From contig JAMWET010005032.1 in the NCBI GenBank assembly GCA_024036415.1, forward strand, positions 248,001 to 312,000: a stretch of DNA of 64,000 nt, written 5' to 3'. Position 1 is the stretch's first letter, and every line of letters begins with the position of its first letter. Made by a program: the position numbers and the translations under genes. Shown here in pieces: positions 51,801 through 64,000 of this stretch. Origin of the DNA: Prochilodus magdalenae (Eukaryota; Chordata; Actinopteri; Characiformes; Prochilodontidae). The notes beneath the pieces are model-generated. The model saw only the letters and a program-made list of their open reading frames with translations. It had not been told where the DNA came from and searched no databases.

Positions 51801-54800
51801 CTGCTAAATGGCGAGCAGGCTCAGTGTGCGATTAAGGAGTTTCACCAGCATGTCCTGCGTGATCGGGAGATCTCTGTGCAGCTGCAGCCCACAGACGCCC
51901 TGCTCTGCATTGCCAACCTGCCCGGGGCCTTCACGCAGCAGCAGTTTGAAGAGCTGGTCAGGCCTTTTGGAAACCTCGAGCGCTGTTTTCTGGTGCACAG
52001 CGCTGCTACAGGCCACTCCAAGGGCTATGGCTTTGTGGAGTACATGAAGAAGGACTCGGCGGCCCGAGCCAAGTCAGAGTTGCTGGGGAAGCAGCTTGGC
52101 TCACGCATGCTGTACGTACATTGGACGGAAGTTGGCTCGCTCACCTACCCCATGCTGCACTCACGCTGCTTATGTGTGGACCGCCTACCTCAAAGCCTCC
52201 TCACTGCTCAGGACCTTCGCAATGCCATGGCTGATACGCCTGCCCCAGTCTTCTGTCAGGTTGGTTTTTCTTCAGTGCATCTGCTATCCTTATGTAGACC
52301 TGAAACTAACCATTTCTGGTGAATAGTGAATTTGTGTTTTCCTAGCTAACTGTTTAAACATCAGATAGTTGTTCTTTTCATGACTTTCTAAACTGCCACA
52401 GAACGCTGCCACCAGTCAAGTTTCTTGGTGTAAGGCGTGAATTATTGCAGCCTAACTAAGTATTGAAGTAGCCTGGTGGCTGACTGGGCTGTGCCAAGAT
52501 GTCGCACCAAACCTGGAAGGACTTTTGTTCTAAAGAAGTTTTGTGCTGTCATGCATGAAATTGGGCCATAACAGTACTTTTTATTTATCATACAGTTTCC
52601 TTTCCTCCAAATTTTGTAAAGGTTGTGCTTTGGTCCAGTTTTCTAGGCTAATGGCTTACTTGGGATGTAATGCATGTTAATGTGTCTAGGAATGCACACC
52701 AAATGGACCTACAAGGTATTAACTCCCCTGTGTGGTGGGCCTGCCAAACATGGGTTTACATACCATGAATCACAGGCACCATAAAGAGAGAAAAAAGTTA
52801 AGTCCAAGTAGCTGTGAATGTCCTGCCTGCCGTACAGAGTTACCACATTTAACAATAAAACCTTGTTTGCTGCTTTTCTATGCAAACCATAGGAGGGTGG
52901 TGATACCACACATGAACATGATTAAACGTGTTGGGTGATGTGACATTCAGAAGGGTGTCTAATTAGACCTTTGTCACGTGTTAAGTTTTTATTTTTATTT
53001 TTTTATTTATTTATTTATTTTATTATTTATATGGGCTCTTATCTTGCCCATGGATGTTTGTTTCTTATTCATCTCTACAACCTAACCATAAGCTCAGTGT
53101 ACATAAGGTGGGTTTTTTTTTTTCTCTCTTTAAACTTGGTAAGAAGTTGTAGACCATGTAAGCTTTAATTAAAATGTTGCCTCTTGTGACTTGATGATGC
53201 CACTCTCTCACTTTGCAGTTTCTATATTGACTATTAATCTGTCAACTACTCATTCTGTGTTTAACACTTGAGTTGTTTAAACGATTTCCAGTTGCCCCCC
53301 CCATTTTTAATTTTTTTTAAAATATTTATTTATTTATTTATTTTTTGTTAAATTCTAAAAGCAGTGGTAAGGAAGCTGACTTGCCCTATGTCAGAGGGCA
53401 CAGGTGCAGCACTTGACCCTGCCAGTTGTTTTATTTCTAGGCCCCTCACCTTTGCCCTGCTTTTCAATGAGCATTGATGGTTTCTATGGTGATGACCACC
53501 TGACTGACCAGGTGCTGTCGGTCAGCAGGCCTCTGGCCTGTGGGTCTTTCTGGAATGAAAAAGAGCAGCTTGCTTTTTCATGTTGGAGCACACTGCCTTA
53601 CTTGCATGGATACGAGTGCATGCTCGCAGTCATGGCGGAACCTCTTCTTGCTGTTACAGCTGATGGTGTTTTTGGCGCTGGTTCTTTTCCCTACACTGAA
53701 TATTACATTTGCCAGTAAACTGGGAGCTTTCAGCACCTATACTCACTCTGGTTTTTGTATACTGCATAATAGTTTTAGTTGTTAAAAAGCAAAAAAAATA
53801 AAAACTGACTGAATGATGTGACTGCACTGAAAACAGAGGAACTGCTTGAGAGAGAATGTTTGTATGAAGCTAAACCTAAAGGTTGTATTAAACCAGAAAA
53901 GCTTGAATGAAAATATAAAATAACTGCCAAGATGTGCTTCAGCTTCATTGATTTCTTAGGTTTTTGTGTGGGTAGGGTACCTGTCAAGCTTGTGTTCATG
54001 TCCCCTGGAATGCTTTTTCAGGATTTGGGAGCGTGCGTGCGTTTCAAAATGTTTATAATAAGCCAGCCTCAGTTTAGCAAAGTGACCAGGATGGACTGGA
54101 ATTAGTGTTGCAACAATGTCAGTGCCATGTTGGTATCGGCATAGATGCTGGCACTTAAACGCAGCATCAGTATTGACAATGGAAATACTGATGTCTATGA
54201 CCAACACAACAAAGCAATATCTGATGCACAGGTACAGATTCATGCATGTGTGCCAGTTAGCAGAACTTAACATGTTGGCCGACAAGCTGTGTTTATAAAA
54301 AAAAAAAAAAAAAAAAAAGGCAGGTTAATTAGACATGTAAGAAAAAGCATTCTTATTTGACAGGTGATTTTAAGCAGCTTCTCTTGTCTCATGCGGTATA
54401 TTTGGTTTTTCCAGTAAAATTGGGATCAAGAAATCAGATTTTAACTTTTTGGAGGAGGAAAAGAGAGAAGCAGCCTCTTTTGTTGTTTCATGGTCAAGTC
54501 TCTCTTTAAAATCTGGTGATGTGTTTTGTATTGTACAGTAGTTTATTAATTGTGTTTAATAAATGTATTTTTTGAAACTTTTTTTTTTTTTTAAATAGCT
54601 CGCTCAGGGCCAAGATGGCAGTTTCCGGCGCTTTGCTGTTTTGGAGTACTCCACTCCAGAGATGGCTGAAGAAGTGCAACGATTAACTGATGGAAGACCT
54701 CTTGGGGGCACCCACATTCGTGTTTCCTTTTGTGCCCCTGGCCCACCTGGCAGGAGTATGCTGGCAGCTCTAATAGCTGCCCAGACCATGGTACCTCACC

Positions 54801-57800
54801 TTTCATGCACAAAATCCGTCTCCAACCATAATCAGACAGTGGCATTTCTTTTTCTTGACCTGCCCCCCATATCTCTCTCTAGGCTTTAAATAGAGGAAAG
54901 GGTCTCCTTCCTGAGCCCAATGCCATGCAGATTCTATCTGGCCTCAGCAACCCTGCCACCTTAAAGATGCTGCTGACTCCTCTCAACCAGGGGCACAAAC
55001 AAGGTAACACCCCTCCTGATGCTTCAGTTTCTGCGGCATATAAAAATGGTAGGCTAACTGTTTGATGAACTGGTCCTTTTTTGCAGGTCTGCTTGGTGCA
55101 GCCCCAGCAATGCCGCTGCTGGCTAATCCAGCTCTCTCTGCAGCTCTGGTACAGCTGCTGCTTCAGAACCAAGTGCAGCAGGTACGTACTAGTGGTTCAT
55201 CCCCGATTCTTGTTTTTTTACACTCCTCCTGTTATGAGCTTAAATATTCTTTAACAGTGCTTTCTAGTTCTCACTCTCCCTTGTTCTCCATTCCTAGCAA
55301 GCCTTTTTAGGCAATCCGTTTTTTTGGGCACAGGTTCTTCACAGTAAAGATAGCCGTCTACCACCTTGTGTGAGTGGTGCTTTTGTGGGTGTGGTGTTGT
55401 GTGGTGTGGATTTGTGTAATCAAAAAAAGAAAAAAAGCCTAGATTAGGATTTGATTCTTCCAAAGAGACAAGAAAGCCAGAATCGTCCCACGCTGCCCCC
55501 TGCTAACTGTGGAAAGATGAATGATATTGAGCTTCTGTGTAATGCGCCTCTCATTAAAGGGAGTGGTCATTAGTGAAATGGTCTTTAATAGTTTCTGGTT
55601 CTTTGTGGGGTTGAACAAACTAAAAAGCACATCAAGGCCCTGATTTTCATAAATATGTTGTAGCTTAGCGATTTTAGTTATCAAGTTTTTTGACATTTTG
55701 AGTGTGTGACATTTTGATGTAGGGACATGACTTACTAGATTGACATGCTGTGCCTGGTCATGAGACAAACTATCTATCTGCCAAAAGAATCTTAGCTACT
55801 GAACAATAAGATTCATGCTTTGTACACATAGTGTGTGGGTTTTTTTTTTTTTTTTGACTATGTACGACCAATTTGCCTTTTGAGTGCCTTCGCAAATCTA
55901 TTGTGAAGTTTCTTTTGTTTGTCTTGTGTGTTGATTTGTATGTTACTGCATGTATTAGATAAAGGTTCAGGGGGTTTTAATGCTGTGGTCTCTGTTCAAC
56001 AGGCTGGATTGTTGGGTGACAATCCTCTAGCTGCCCTCCCTTTACAACAAGGCATCAATATGCTAGGAGATTTACCACATGGTGTGACAAATCTATTACC
56101 CCAAGGTATTAAACATTTTATGTTGGTGTTTGTATTTGTTGTCGTGTGTTCTGCTGACTAGCCTCTGTTAAAGTACAGTTCAGCAAACTGTTTTCCACTT
56201 GCCCAGTAAGTCTTCTATCCCACCTTTGTTGTAAAGCAGAGATAATGTTGTGGTCTGTTTTATGGAAATTGCTGTTGCCACTAACAAACTAAAATGCTGG
56301 AGGTTGGAAAACCAACTTTGTGACCAGAAGGTTGCCAGTTCAATCCCAAGAACTGTTGGAGCATGCATAATGTACTGTTAAGTAGGTTGTGTGAACGCTG
56401 GGCTCTAGTTGCGGTTTGGGCAGCCAATTCCTACCACACTAGGCTTTGTTTTCACAATGCAGCACTGATCTTGGATCAGATTCTGCCGTTTTGATGGTAA
56501 TTCTAATAAACACTGAATTTTAAATCACAATCCTGCTATGCCTACTTTTGAGGTAGTGTCTCTAAATATTTGTCTAAATTTTACACAGGTGCCATGACTC
56601 CTGGTCTGAGCCTGCAATCAGATCCTCTAGGCCCCATAAAGCCACCGTCTGTGGGCCGGACACTAGGGAGAGAGCCGGAGTCTCCAACCTCACAAGTTGC
56701 CTTTCCTCCAAACCCCTCTCCTGCACTGCAGGGTTTGAGCATGCCTCTTCTGGGGAGTGTGCTAGGGGGAGAAGGATCTGCTCTTTCAGTGGTGAGATTT
56801 TATATATGTTACATATTGTTTTCCTTGCTTTTTCCCCTTTGACCTGTGGATGTCTTAGTCTGTTGTTGACTGACTCTTATCTTTAGGATGATCAAGTTTA
56901 GAGTTTGCTCTGCCTAAGTCAATTTCATGAGCATTGACAAAGATGCCAGAAATGCATACTAATCAGTAGAACCCACCTTATGTTAGTGTAGTGGCCGGTT
57001 AGCTTATTAGCAAACAGGCTTCTGTGATTTCAGTTGGTAGCAAACAGTAGTAGTTTTCTTAAGAGTGTCCAGTATAAAGGACAGGACTGTTAAATTAATA
57101 GTTCCTGCTGTCTGAACCTGTTTGTTAGAATATAGTAATTCCAGACTGATGTGATCGAAAGGAAAGGTTTGATTGTGGGTTTTCTTTCCTCTCCCTGTCT
57201 CTTCTGAGAAGGCATCCATATTAGGAGATCCACCCAAAGAGACTGGAGTGTCTTCAAACCCTTTCCTTAATTCACCTAGCATATTCCCATCTTCAGGTAT
57301 GTTTTCTGTTCTTTTGTAATCACCCCCTCAATATACCCCTCAAGTCCTGTGTATATGTGAATGTTCCATCTTCCTGTTCAGCTGCCAGCTCCAGACCCCA
57401 CCCATATAGAAAAAGACCAACGTTAGGTGGCACATCTAATCAAAGGCCTCTCCAGAGTATTCACTCCAATTACAGCCTGCGCTGCCAGGACTCTTACACA
57501 AGAGAGTTTCCATCACTACATCAGGTTGGTGGATGCTTTTAGTGAAAGTCTTAGTTTAGTACAGTGTTTCTTAGTCTTGGTCCTGGAATAGCACTGCCCT
57601 GAATAGTCAAGAAAGACTTATTACATTTGCAGGTTGGGAGCAGAGAAAATGCTAAAATGTAAAAGACATTGGTATTCCTTGACAAAGATATAGGAAATGT
57701 AGAGTTAACGACACCAGTGTAATGAATGTTCCATTATAGTATGTTATGCTGATTTCATTGGTATTTATTTTTTGCCCTGACCTTGTATATTTCTGCAGGA

Positions 57801-59557
57801 TCCCCTTGGCCATCTTTTTGAGCAACAAGAAGCTCTGGACAGCACTGGACTCTTGACTTATGGAGTACAGGTACTGTCTGTGCAGTGGAGTTGTGGTTTG
57901 TTTAAGCAGAATTCCATTTACATTTTTGCATAATTTAGAGATCAACAAAACTATAACAGTTATTCAGAGTGGTTTAAGGATGCATTTAAGAAAAAACAGA
58001 ATTTTTTTTTTTTCTGTTGGTGAATTTTTTTTTTTATTATTATTTATTTATTTTTTGCACAAATTACCATTTTATTTGGCTTTGGATAGTCTTGTTTATC
58101 ACTGCACTCAGCCATTTTATGTAACAGCTTTGAGGTCGCTTTTGGAGCCATTAAATGCTGTGGGCGTCTGGTTCCTGTCATCACCTTCTCTGAACAGTTC
58201 TAAATCGATAAGCTTCTCTGGAAAGAGATGTAACAGCATGTTGTGTTTTGTGGCTAGTGCATTAGCTTGTGACTAGTGTGTTGGATCTGGGTACCATAAA
58301 GCAGAGCTGTTTAGTGATTAGAAAAAATAATCTAAATTCATCGACCAATAACTCCTCTGTGCCGTTCTGATGTCTGAAATGCATGCAGTTAATTTTACAA
58401 ATCATTTGCTGTTAAAGGTGTTGTCATAGATTTTGTACCTGACAAGTGTAAATGTGGTGCAATTGAAGTTGGGACGCAAAGAAGTGGTCAAATAGGCAGC
58501 CAACTAGGTTTTTTTTTTTTTTTTGGTGTTTTGTTTTTTTTTGTTTGTTTTTTGTGCAGGCGGGGGAAAAAACTGTCTGTACACAGCCCTGGCTCTGTGA
58601 AAGTACCACAGACCGATAAACACTACCTTATTCCATGTAGTTAGCAACAGCAGGCATTTTTGCTGTGAGAAGCTACATCTTTAAGTGTATAGTGAACTAA
58701 GGTTATCAAATGGCTGCATTAATGTTGTGCCGAAAATCCACCTACGTCTAACTTGCTAACTAACTGTCGTTGATTGTTTCTTTTAACACACTATCTGCAG
58801 CACTCAAGCTTTAGTGAGAGAGCATCTCCATTCAACTATCCACCAAGCCCTCCTGGCTCCTCCTACTTCAGTTTCGGAGCCCCTAGTAGCATACCCACCA
58901 CGCAGCTCAATAAGGTAAACAAGCTGACTGTCCCCATCCCTTCACTCCTCATGCCTTTTAAAAATACATTGTGCCTTGTTTTAAGACAGGGGAAAAAGCA
59001 TCAGGCACTGGTTATCTATTGATTTTACCTTGAGCTGCCTAAAAGTAACAAGGTTGTGTTAAGGAGAAAGGACTATATAATCATTGTTTTAGGTGTGTGT
59101 GTGTGGTCAGTCTAGAGCAAAGATGACTCCATGTACAACAAACCGTGTGATAAATATTCTGTTCTTTTTGGTATGGAATGTAATCGTTGGGTTTCTGTTT
59201 TGACAAGGCTGTGGGAATGCCTCCGGTGACTCACTCCAGTCTATTCTCTGCTGTACCTGGAACTGGGTTGAAGGTATGATATTTTTAGCTGTGGGATCAT
59301 GGTGTTTGTCAACACCTGTATGCTTTTTCAGTGTTCAGGTGCGATGCTTGAATACTCGGTAGTGATTAGCATTCAGGTCATTTTTCGACTCCATCTTTTA
59401 TCTGCTGTAGACTCCCGTTGGAGGGCAGAAGCGTCTCTTCTCACGTCTGATACCATCTCCAGAGCCCAGTCCTGAAGGCGGCTATGTGGGCCAACATTCT
59501 CAAGGGCTGGGGGGTCACTACGCTGACTCCTACCTGAAACGCAAGCGCATCTTTTAA
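48828..59557 (+). CDS. raver1: ribonucleoprotein PTB-binding 1 (raver1)
   Basis: Nuclear RNA-binding co-factor of PTB/PTBP1 in alternative splicing; mammalian RAVER1 also binds vinculin and alpha-actinin. Coding exons: 48828-49151, 50942-51008, 51790-52259, 54599-54790, 54883-55003, 55087-55181, 56003-56105, 56589-56791, 57212-57296, 57382-57524, 57799-57870, 58801-58914, 59208-59273, 59411-59557; 733 residues. RRM1 about 95-165 ([19 protein letters not shown]), RRM2 about 168-246 ([16 protein letters not shown]), RRM3 about 257-338 ([16 protein letters not shown]). The Pro/Ser/Gly-rich C-terminal half holds three motifs of the PTB-RRM2-interacting pattern [S/G][I/L]LGxxP: GLLGAAP, GLLGDNP, SILGDPP. 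The C-terminus [13 protein letters not shown] is a family hallmark with a basic nuclear signal. Intron 1 has a GC donor (CAG|GCAAGT). The start has a strong context (GAAGCCATGG). Confidence 0.95.
49152..50941 (+). other. raver1: raver1 intron 1 (GC-AG) with internal CpG-rich island
   Basis: Starts with GCAAGT and ends in TTCTTTGCAG. The first 650 bases are rich in GCTAAC/GCTAGC/GTTAGC words. From about 49975 to 50290 the sequence becomes CpG-rich (TGCGCGATTCGCGTGG, GTGCGCGCGCGGCATTGTGG). No coding exon was recognised inside. Confidence 0.65.
49975..50290. promoter_or_regulatory. intronic CpG-rich island (possible second promoter)
   Basis: Dense CpG and GCGC words lie in otherwise AT-rich intron DNA. 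On the minus strand CTCCCACAATGCC fits the core of ZNF143/Staf sites (CCCANNATGC). It could be an internal raver1 promoter or an enhancer/insulator; no exon is evident. Confidence 0.35.
52260..54598 (+). other. raver1: raver1 intron 3
   Basis: Contains T-rich and A-rich runs (for example a poly-A at about 54298-54318) and a 104-codon open frame at 53404-53718 with no recognised motif. No additional raver1 exon is needed: RRM3 joins cleanly across this intron. Confidence 0.6.
56290..56540 (+). mobile_element. possible tRNA-derived SINE fragment
   Basis: GTTGCCAGTTCAATCCC at 56331-56347 resembles a pol III B box preceded by the AAGGTTGCC phrase found in many tRNA-derived fish SINEs. The A box is weak, and the boundaries and any 3' tail are not clear. 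It lies in a raver1 intron. Confidence 0.35.
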
Positions 59558-60912
59558 CCACCGCTTATCAGCTCTTTTGGGAACCCCTGCTGGTTATTGG
59601 TCGGGAAGAGGACAGAGTTCAGCAAAGAAAGGCTTGGGTGTGATCTGGGTGAAGGCCTAGCAGGCCTGGTGGGTCCTTTAGCGTGCAAGTCAATTGGATT
59701 TTTTTTTTTTTTTTTAATTTCTTGTTTGTGAATATAATTTCATTGTGTATGTAAATTAAGTTTTTCATTTTTAATTTTTTTTTAAATTTCTTTATTTTTA
59801 ATTTGCCTTTTAAGTTTTTGTTAACTTCTAAGACACAGCAGGTACCTCACAAAGGAAAGAAAATCCCTTTTTCTGTTGGTCTTCATTTTATATATCCCCC
59901 AGCCCCCCCCACCCCTTCTCCACCTGTTGACTCGTTTTTGTATATAGTTGTGTAGCATTCATGATGGGACTCGCTCTTTCTTTCTCATGGGCCTTGGGAA
60001 CTTCAGCTCAGCATGTCTGGTAGTCCTGGGCCTTACTGTGTTTAGTTCATGTCATCACTGTCTGTTTGTCACAAGCTGCATTCTTTGGGTCTTTGCGGCA
60101 CTCATGCTCTGCTCCATTGATCTTGGGCTCCTCTGACTCCTCTCCACTCTGCACCATATTTTTGTACATTGACCCTGCTTCCCCTTCCCACTTCTCTCCA
60201 TCACAAGGTCAGGTTTTCTGCACTAAATGTTGTGTGTTGCACTTGAGGGATGCAAGTCACTTAATGTGCTTTCCTCAACCTGTCCTTTTCTCACCAGTCC
60301 TGATTTGATTTGAGTCTGTTCCTCCTGCCTTCTGCCCTGTTTAGTCTGCAGTTTTGCTGTTGCAAAGTGCTTAGCATCTATGTCCACAGGTCCCTTCTGT
60401 TTATGTGGAGATGTTCAGAGAACAGCAGCCAGACTGGGTAAGCCCGCAGTGGGGGCCCCAGTCTGTTGGAGAAAACCCATCCAACAAACCAGTTGCAAAT
60501 CTCCCTCCAATGTTGCTCTCTTACAAACCAGCAGGGGGAGCCAGTTAGCTTTTGGGAAAGTGCTCAAGTCTCTCTAGCCTGCTGTTTTGCTTTTGAACTT
60601 TTGAACTGGAACAGCTGACAGTCTGGAGCATGCCGGACCTATTTTCAAATGTGACGTTGGCTTTATTTTTCTCCCTTTTTTTCTTATTTTTAAAGTATTA
60701 CGGCTGTAACGGTCATCCCCTCCACCTTATCGGTTCCAAAAGGAGACAAGGTGCTGACTGGAATATGATTGGTGTATGATTGCGTAAATGTGTGACTTGA
60801 TTTAATCTGATTTTGACATTTTGATTGTGATAACCTAATACCTCTGGCTTGTGCTGCAGCTCACTGTGAAATCTACAGTTGCTCTTGTGCCTAAACCTTG
60901 GGTCTCCACTGT

Positions 60913-60944
<32 letters not shown>

Positions 60945-61310
60945 CTCCCCCCCCCCTTTCCCCTCTACTGTGAGCCTGAACTCTATTTAACCTCTGTTTA
61001 TTTGCTGTGTACATACTTGAGCTTGAATCTACTTCTTTGGAGTCCTGAACTCGTGTTCCCTTTTCTTCTAAACTGTAAAGAGATTGAAAGTGCTGCTGTT
61101 TTTGTTTGTGCGTGTGTGCGCATGTGAGCGTGTGTATACTTTAGAGTGATATTGTGCAGTGCAGCATCTGTCTTGTGGCAAGCGAGTTTACGTGCTATAT
61201 GGACCAAGAGGTGCTGCTGTGTACAGTGAGCTTAAAGACAGTTTCTCATCTGTTAAATGACTGCTCAGCAAGTGTTCAGTTTTTGTGCCCTGTATTTGAG
61301 CAAGTAAATG
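59558..61310 (+). other. raver1: raver1 3' UTR (putative)
   Basis: No AATAAA was found in the first 1.7 kb after the stop, so the end is uncertain. An AGTAAA variant near 61303 could serve. The stretch contains several T-rich runs, including the poly-T/poly-C tract at 60.9 kb. Confidence 0.35.
60916..60956. repeat. poly-T followed by poly-C homopolymer tract
   Basis: About 29 T, then CTC and a run of about 10 C; pure pyrimidine. Length is likely polymorphic and error-prone in assembly. Confidence 0.9.
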
Positions 61311-61319
61311 TTATTTAAG

Positions 61320-64000
61320 TTCCCCCGCTACTCCCTGTGGTCTTTTTCTCTTGCAATTAAGTCAGTCTTACTGACCCCATTACTGCCTGGTGCGTGTATA
61401 AACCTAACTGGTTGATCCTTATGACCTACAACTAACATTTTATGCTAATTAAGGAACATTGTGTAGTGCTGCATTCAGTCCCTCATCTGGTTTGATTTAT
61501 GATTAGCTGATTTCCTGAACTAACCATTCTTAACAAATCTTTTGTTCCTTAATCTTTAATCCAGAGCTAGCTCTACCTATGTGGTTTACTGGAAGCAGCC
61601 AACAAGGGGCTTTAAAGGTACCACGGAATGCTGCCCCCCCACCCCTTTGTGTAGCATTTTAATATGCCCAAATAGATGTAGATAGGAAAATAAGATGACC
61701 CTCAACACAAAGTAAATAAGTTGTTAACTACTATAAACTAAAATCAAACTCTATGCTGCTACTTGGAGGTTGCTGTAACGTTCTGGCCCCTGAAAAAGCT
61801 GCAGCCTATAAAGTAAAGCAGAACATTCAATTTGAAGAATCTGCTGAATAGGTGGCTGGTTTCAGCCTCATTTACAGATGAACATCAGCCATTCCTATAG
61901 ACAGTTCCGTGGAAAGTGTCGACAGCCTGGAAACAAGCTGTAGCATCTAAGGTTGAATGGAGCATTAGAATAAGAAAGCCGATTCCAGCCTCATCTTATT
62001 CTACTTATAAAGTTGATCAAGACCAAGCTGGTCATTTGTTGCCTTGGTTATTTGAATACATATTTGCAGATCAGCCAGACCATGCTGGTTTAGGCAAATT
62101 TTTCTGTCAGGGCAATTAGCAGTTTCTTAATCAAATGTTCCATTTCACCTAAATGCCTTTAAGCCAGGAAAAGTGCCCAAGGCAATGTGCCTTCTGTTGC
62201 ACCATCAATATTTCTCAAAGGGCTCATTTTACTGTCCTCTTTTACAAGCAAAGGATTTGTATTGGCGATTGCACAATGCGACTTTCACCATAAGCAGTGT
62301 GTACATGAAACTACCATGAAAATACGTGCTATACATTAACTTCTACATAAGGCTTGAGCAGGATCTGCCAAGCATTTTAATGTCTAAATTATATACTTTA
62401 TCAGCACCACCAAAAACGGGTAACACTACTGCTGTACTGCATACTATAGTAGTATATACTGTTTAGAGCTAGCTGCTGCTAACACTGCTCAGTTCACTTG
62501 AAATACGTTTAGCCTAGCTGTTAGCTACCCTTGGTTATTTTCTCTAAAGCTATTCCATCTTTTTACACTTCAGACCTGTGTATGTGAATTTTTTTGGGGG
62601 TTCATTCTGATGAAAATATATACCTACTACACTATACCTACATTTATACTCAGAGTTGGCTAATTAATTAAACGCTACAGTATCACAGGCGACTTAAACT
62701 TGCTCCAAACATTTTTCCATAATGAAGGTCACTGACCGTGTCGAACCATTCAGGCTTTGTTTAAAAAGACCAGGACGGTACACCATATCCGGGGCTGATG
62801 GTCATCTAACATTAGCCAAATTATTATGAAAAATATAACAAAAGCTTTTAATTAATTTTCAGGGTAGGCTTAACATCTCTGTATATCTAATCTACTGGCA
62901 ACGGGTGTCTGGATTACTCGTAGAGGGGCTATGATCACCTACTGGCCTAAGACATGCAGCCTGGTACACAATCTTGCACTAGCACCTGCCACATCAACTC
63001 AGCCTTGTGCTTCATTTAAGCACTGTTCTTAATACACTTCCATAATTCCACTATGGTATCCTATGTGTATGATTAAAGCTAGTGGAGCACAGGGCACAAC
63101 AATAAATAAAACATACCAAGTGTATTTAAACCTCCTCTGCTTCAAATCTGCTGCTCAGACCTATCTGAGGACAGTGTGGGTGTGGCTAATGAGCAGTTTG
63201 ATTGGCAGCTCTCCCACACTCCTACTCTGCTTCGCCACTCATGAAGAACATAAATTATTATCTAGCTTTTATGTGACAGTAACTGGATAAAAATAGTCAC
63301 AGATGAACAGATGTACGTACAGATGGACAGAGTGATGAGGAAATGCACAAATGAAGGAACACACAACTGCAGACCTGTGGACAGATGGGCGAACAAACAA
63401 ACAGGCAAAGAAAGGCATGGAGGAATGGAGAAACTGAATAAGAGACATCCAGATGGAGGGATGGACAAACAAATGGATAGACAAAGCAACAGTGAATGCT
63501 AGCATTTAGTAATCTGGGTTGGCTATAGCTATGTTTCTCTGACTCTGAGATGATTTTATGTGGGCCGGGCAAGAGATGTCTTGTGAATGGTTAGCATTAC
63601 CCAGGAGACTGCCCAGTTTACATAGGGAAGAGAGAAATACGGCGAAAAGCAGCAGACATTTATCAGACTTTGGGAAGGTGTATAGCAGCCCACAGGAACC
63701 AAACCAACTTAATTAAAAAGCATAAAATCACACTCAGTATATGGCACACTAGTAGTAGTACACTTGTATTTGTTCCACCAGAGTTTAATTCTGATATGTA
63801 TAATTAGCTGATTAATTAAGTTATCTTATTTCACCATTACCACAGGAAATTATTTACCTGACTGAGGAAGCCCAATTTGCTTAAGTAACCAAGTACAATT
63901 CATTTTTCAGAACGTATTTAGGAATACATCAAAGTTAATCAAATGGTACATTTAGATTGGTAGCTCAGAGAAAAGCAAACTCTCCCGCATCTATTTTTAA
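61320..64000. other. downstream intergenic DNA, no gene seen
   Basis: No exon-like sequence with family similarity. 62000-62110 has GACCAAGCTGGTC/GACCATGCTGGTT words like the GACCAGC repeats at 26.4 kb. 63171-63235 resembles 361-410. 63300-63485 is a degenerate ACAGATGGACAG-type stretch that gives open frames on both strands. Confidence 0.5.

Overview
This is nuclear DNA from a bony fish, almost certainly a teleost. Genes have short GT-AG exons split by introns, non-coding DNA is AT-rich, and microsatellites and decayed DNA transposons with teleost-type Tc1 termini are frequent. I cannot name the species.

Four genes can be built exon by exon, all on the + strand. (1) An ICAM-like adhesion receptor, 5179-15228: signal peptide, three Ig domains, one membrane helix. 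(2) A tandem ICAM-like paralog, 19107 to at least 23332, with the same exon layout and phase-1 introns; its membrane-anchor exon cannot be found. (3) tyk2, a JAK-family kinase, 32260-46437: 23 coding exons, about 1173 residues, FERM-SH2-pseudokinase-kinase, with a 5' non-coding exon near 27.8 kb. (4) raver1, 48828-59557: 14 coding exons, 733 residues, three RRM domains and a C-terminal KRKRIF tail. Mammals also keep ICAM genes, TYK2 and RAVER1 together (human 19p13.2), so this is an ancient linkage group.

Layout: 1-5.1 kb is gene-poor upstream DNA with a Tc1 relic near 3.2-3.85 kb. ICAM gene A intron 1 (7 kb) holds a decayed local triplication and simple repeats. 16.4-19.1 kb is spacer. ICAM gene B carries a Tc1-like relic in its third intron (between coding exons 3 and 4). 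23.5-27.2 kb has a DNA transposon relic with about 38-bp inverted termini and a 590-bp near-palindrome. 27.2-32.2 kb is the tyk2 promoter/leader and first intron, with a long CTT tract. A 4.5-kb minisatellite of 39-bp units lies inside a tyk2 kinase-domain intron. raver1 fills 48.7 to about 61.3 kb, and the rest is intergenic.

The genes do not form an operon. ICAM proteins bind leukocyte integrins, TYK2 signals from type I interferon and IL-12/23/10-family receptors, and RAVER1 is a nuclear PTB co-factor. The observations most worth following are the higher-order minisatellite, the changed APE motif (AIE) in the TYK2 kinase domain, a possible 36-nt in-frame tyk2 microexon, the anchorless ICAM paralog, a GC-AG intron in raver1, and the tyk2 start codon nested inside a tiny upstream ORF. 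I found no wholly new multi-gene system.
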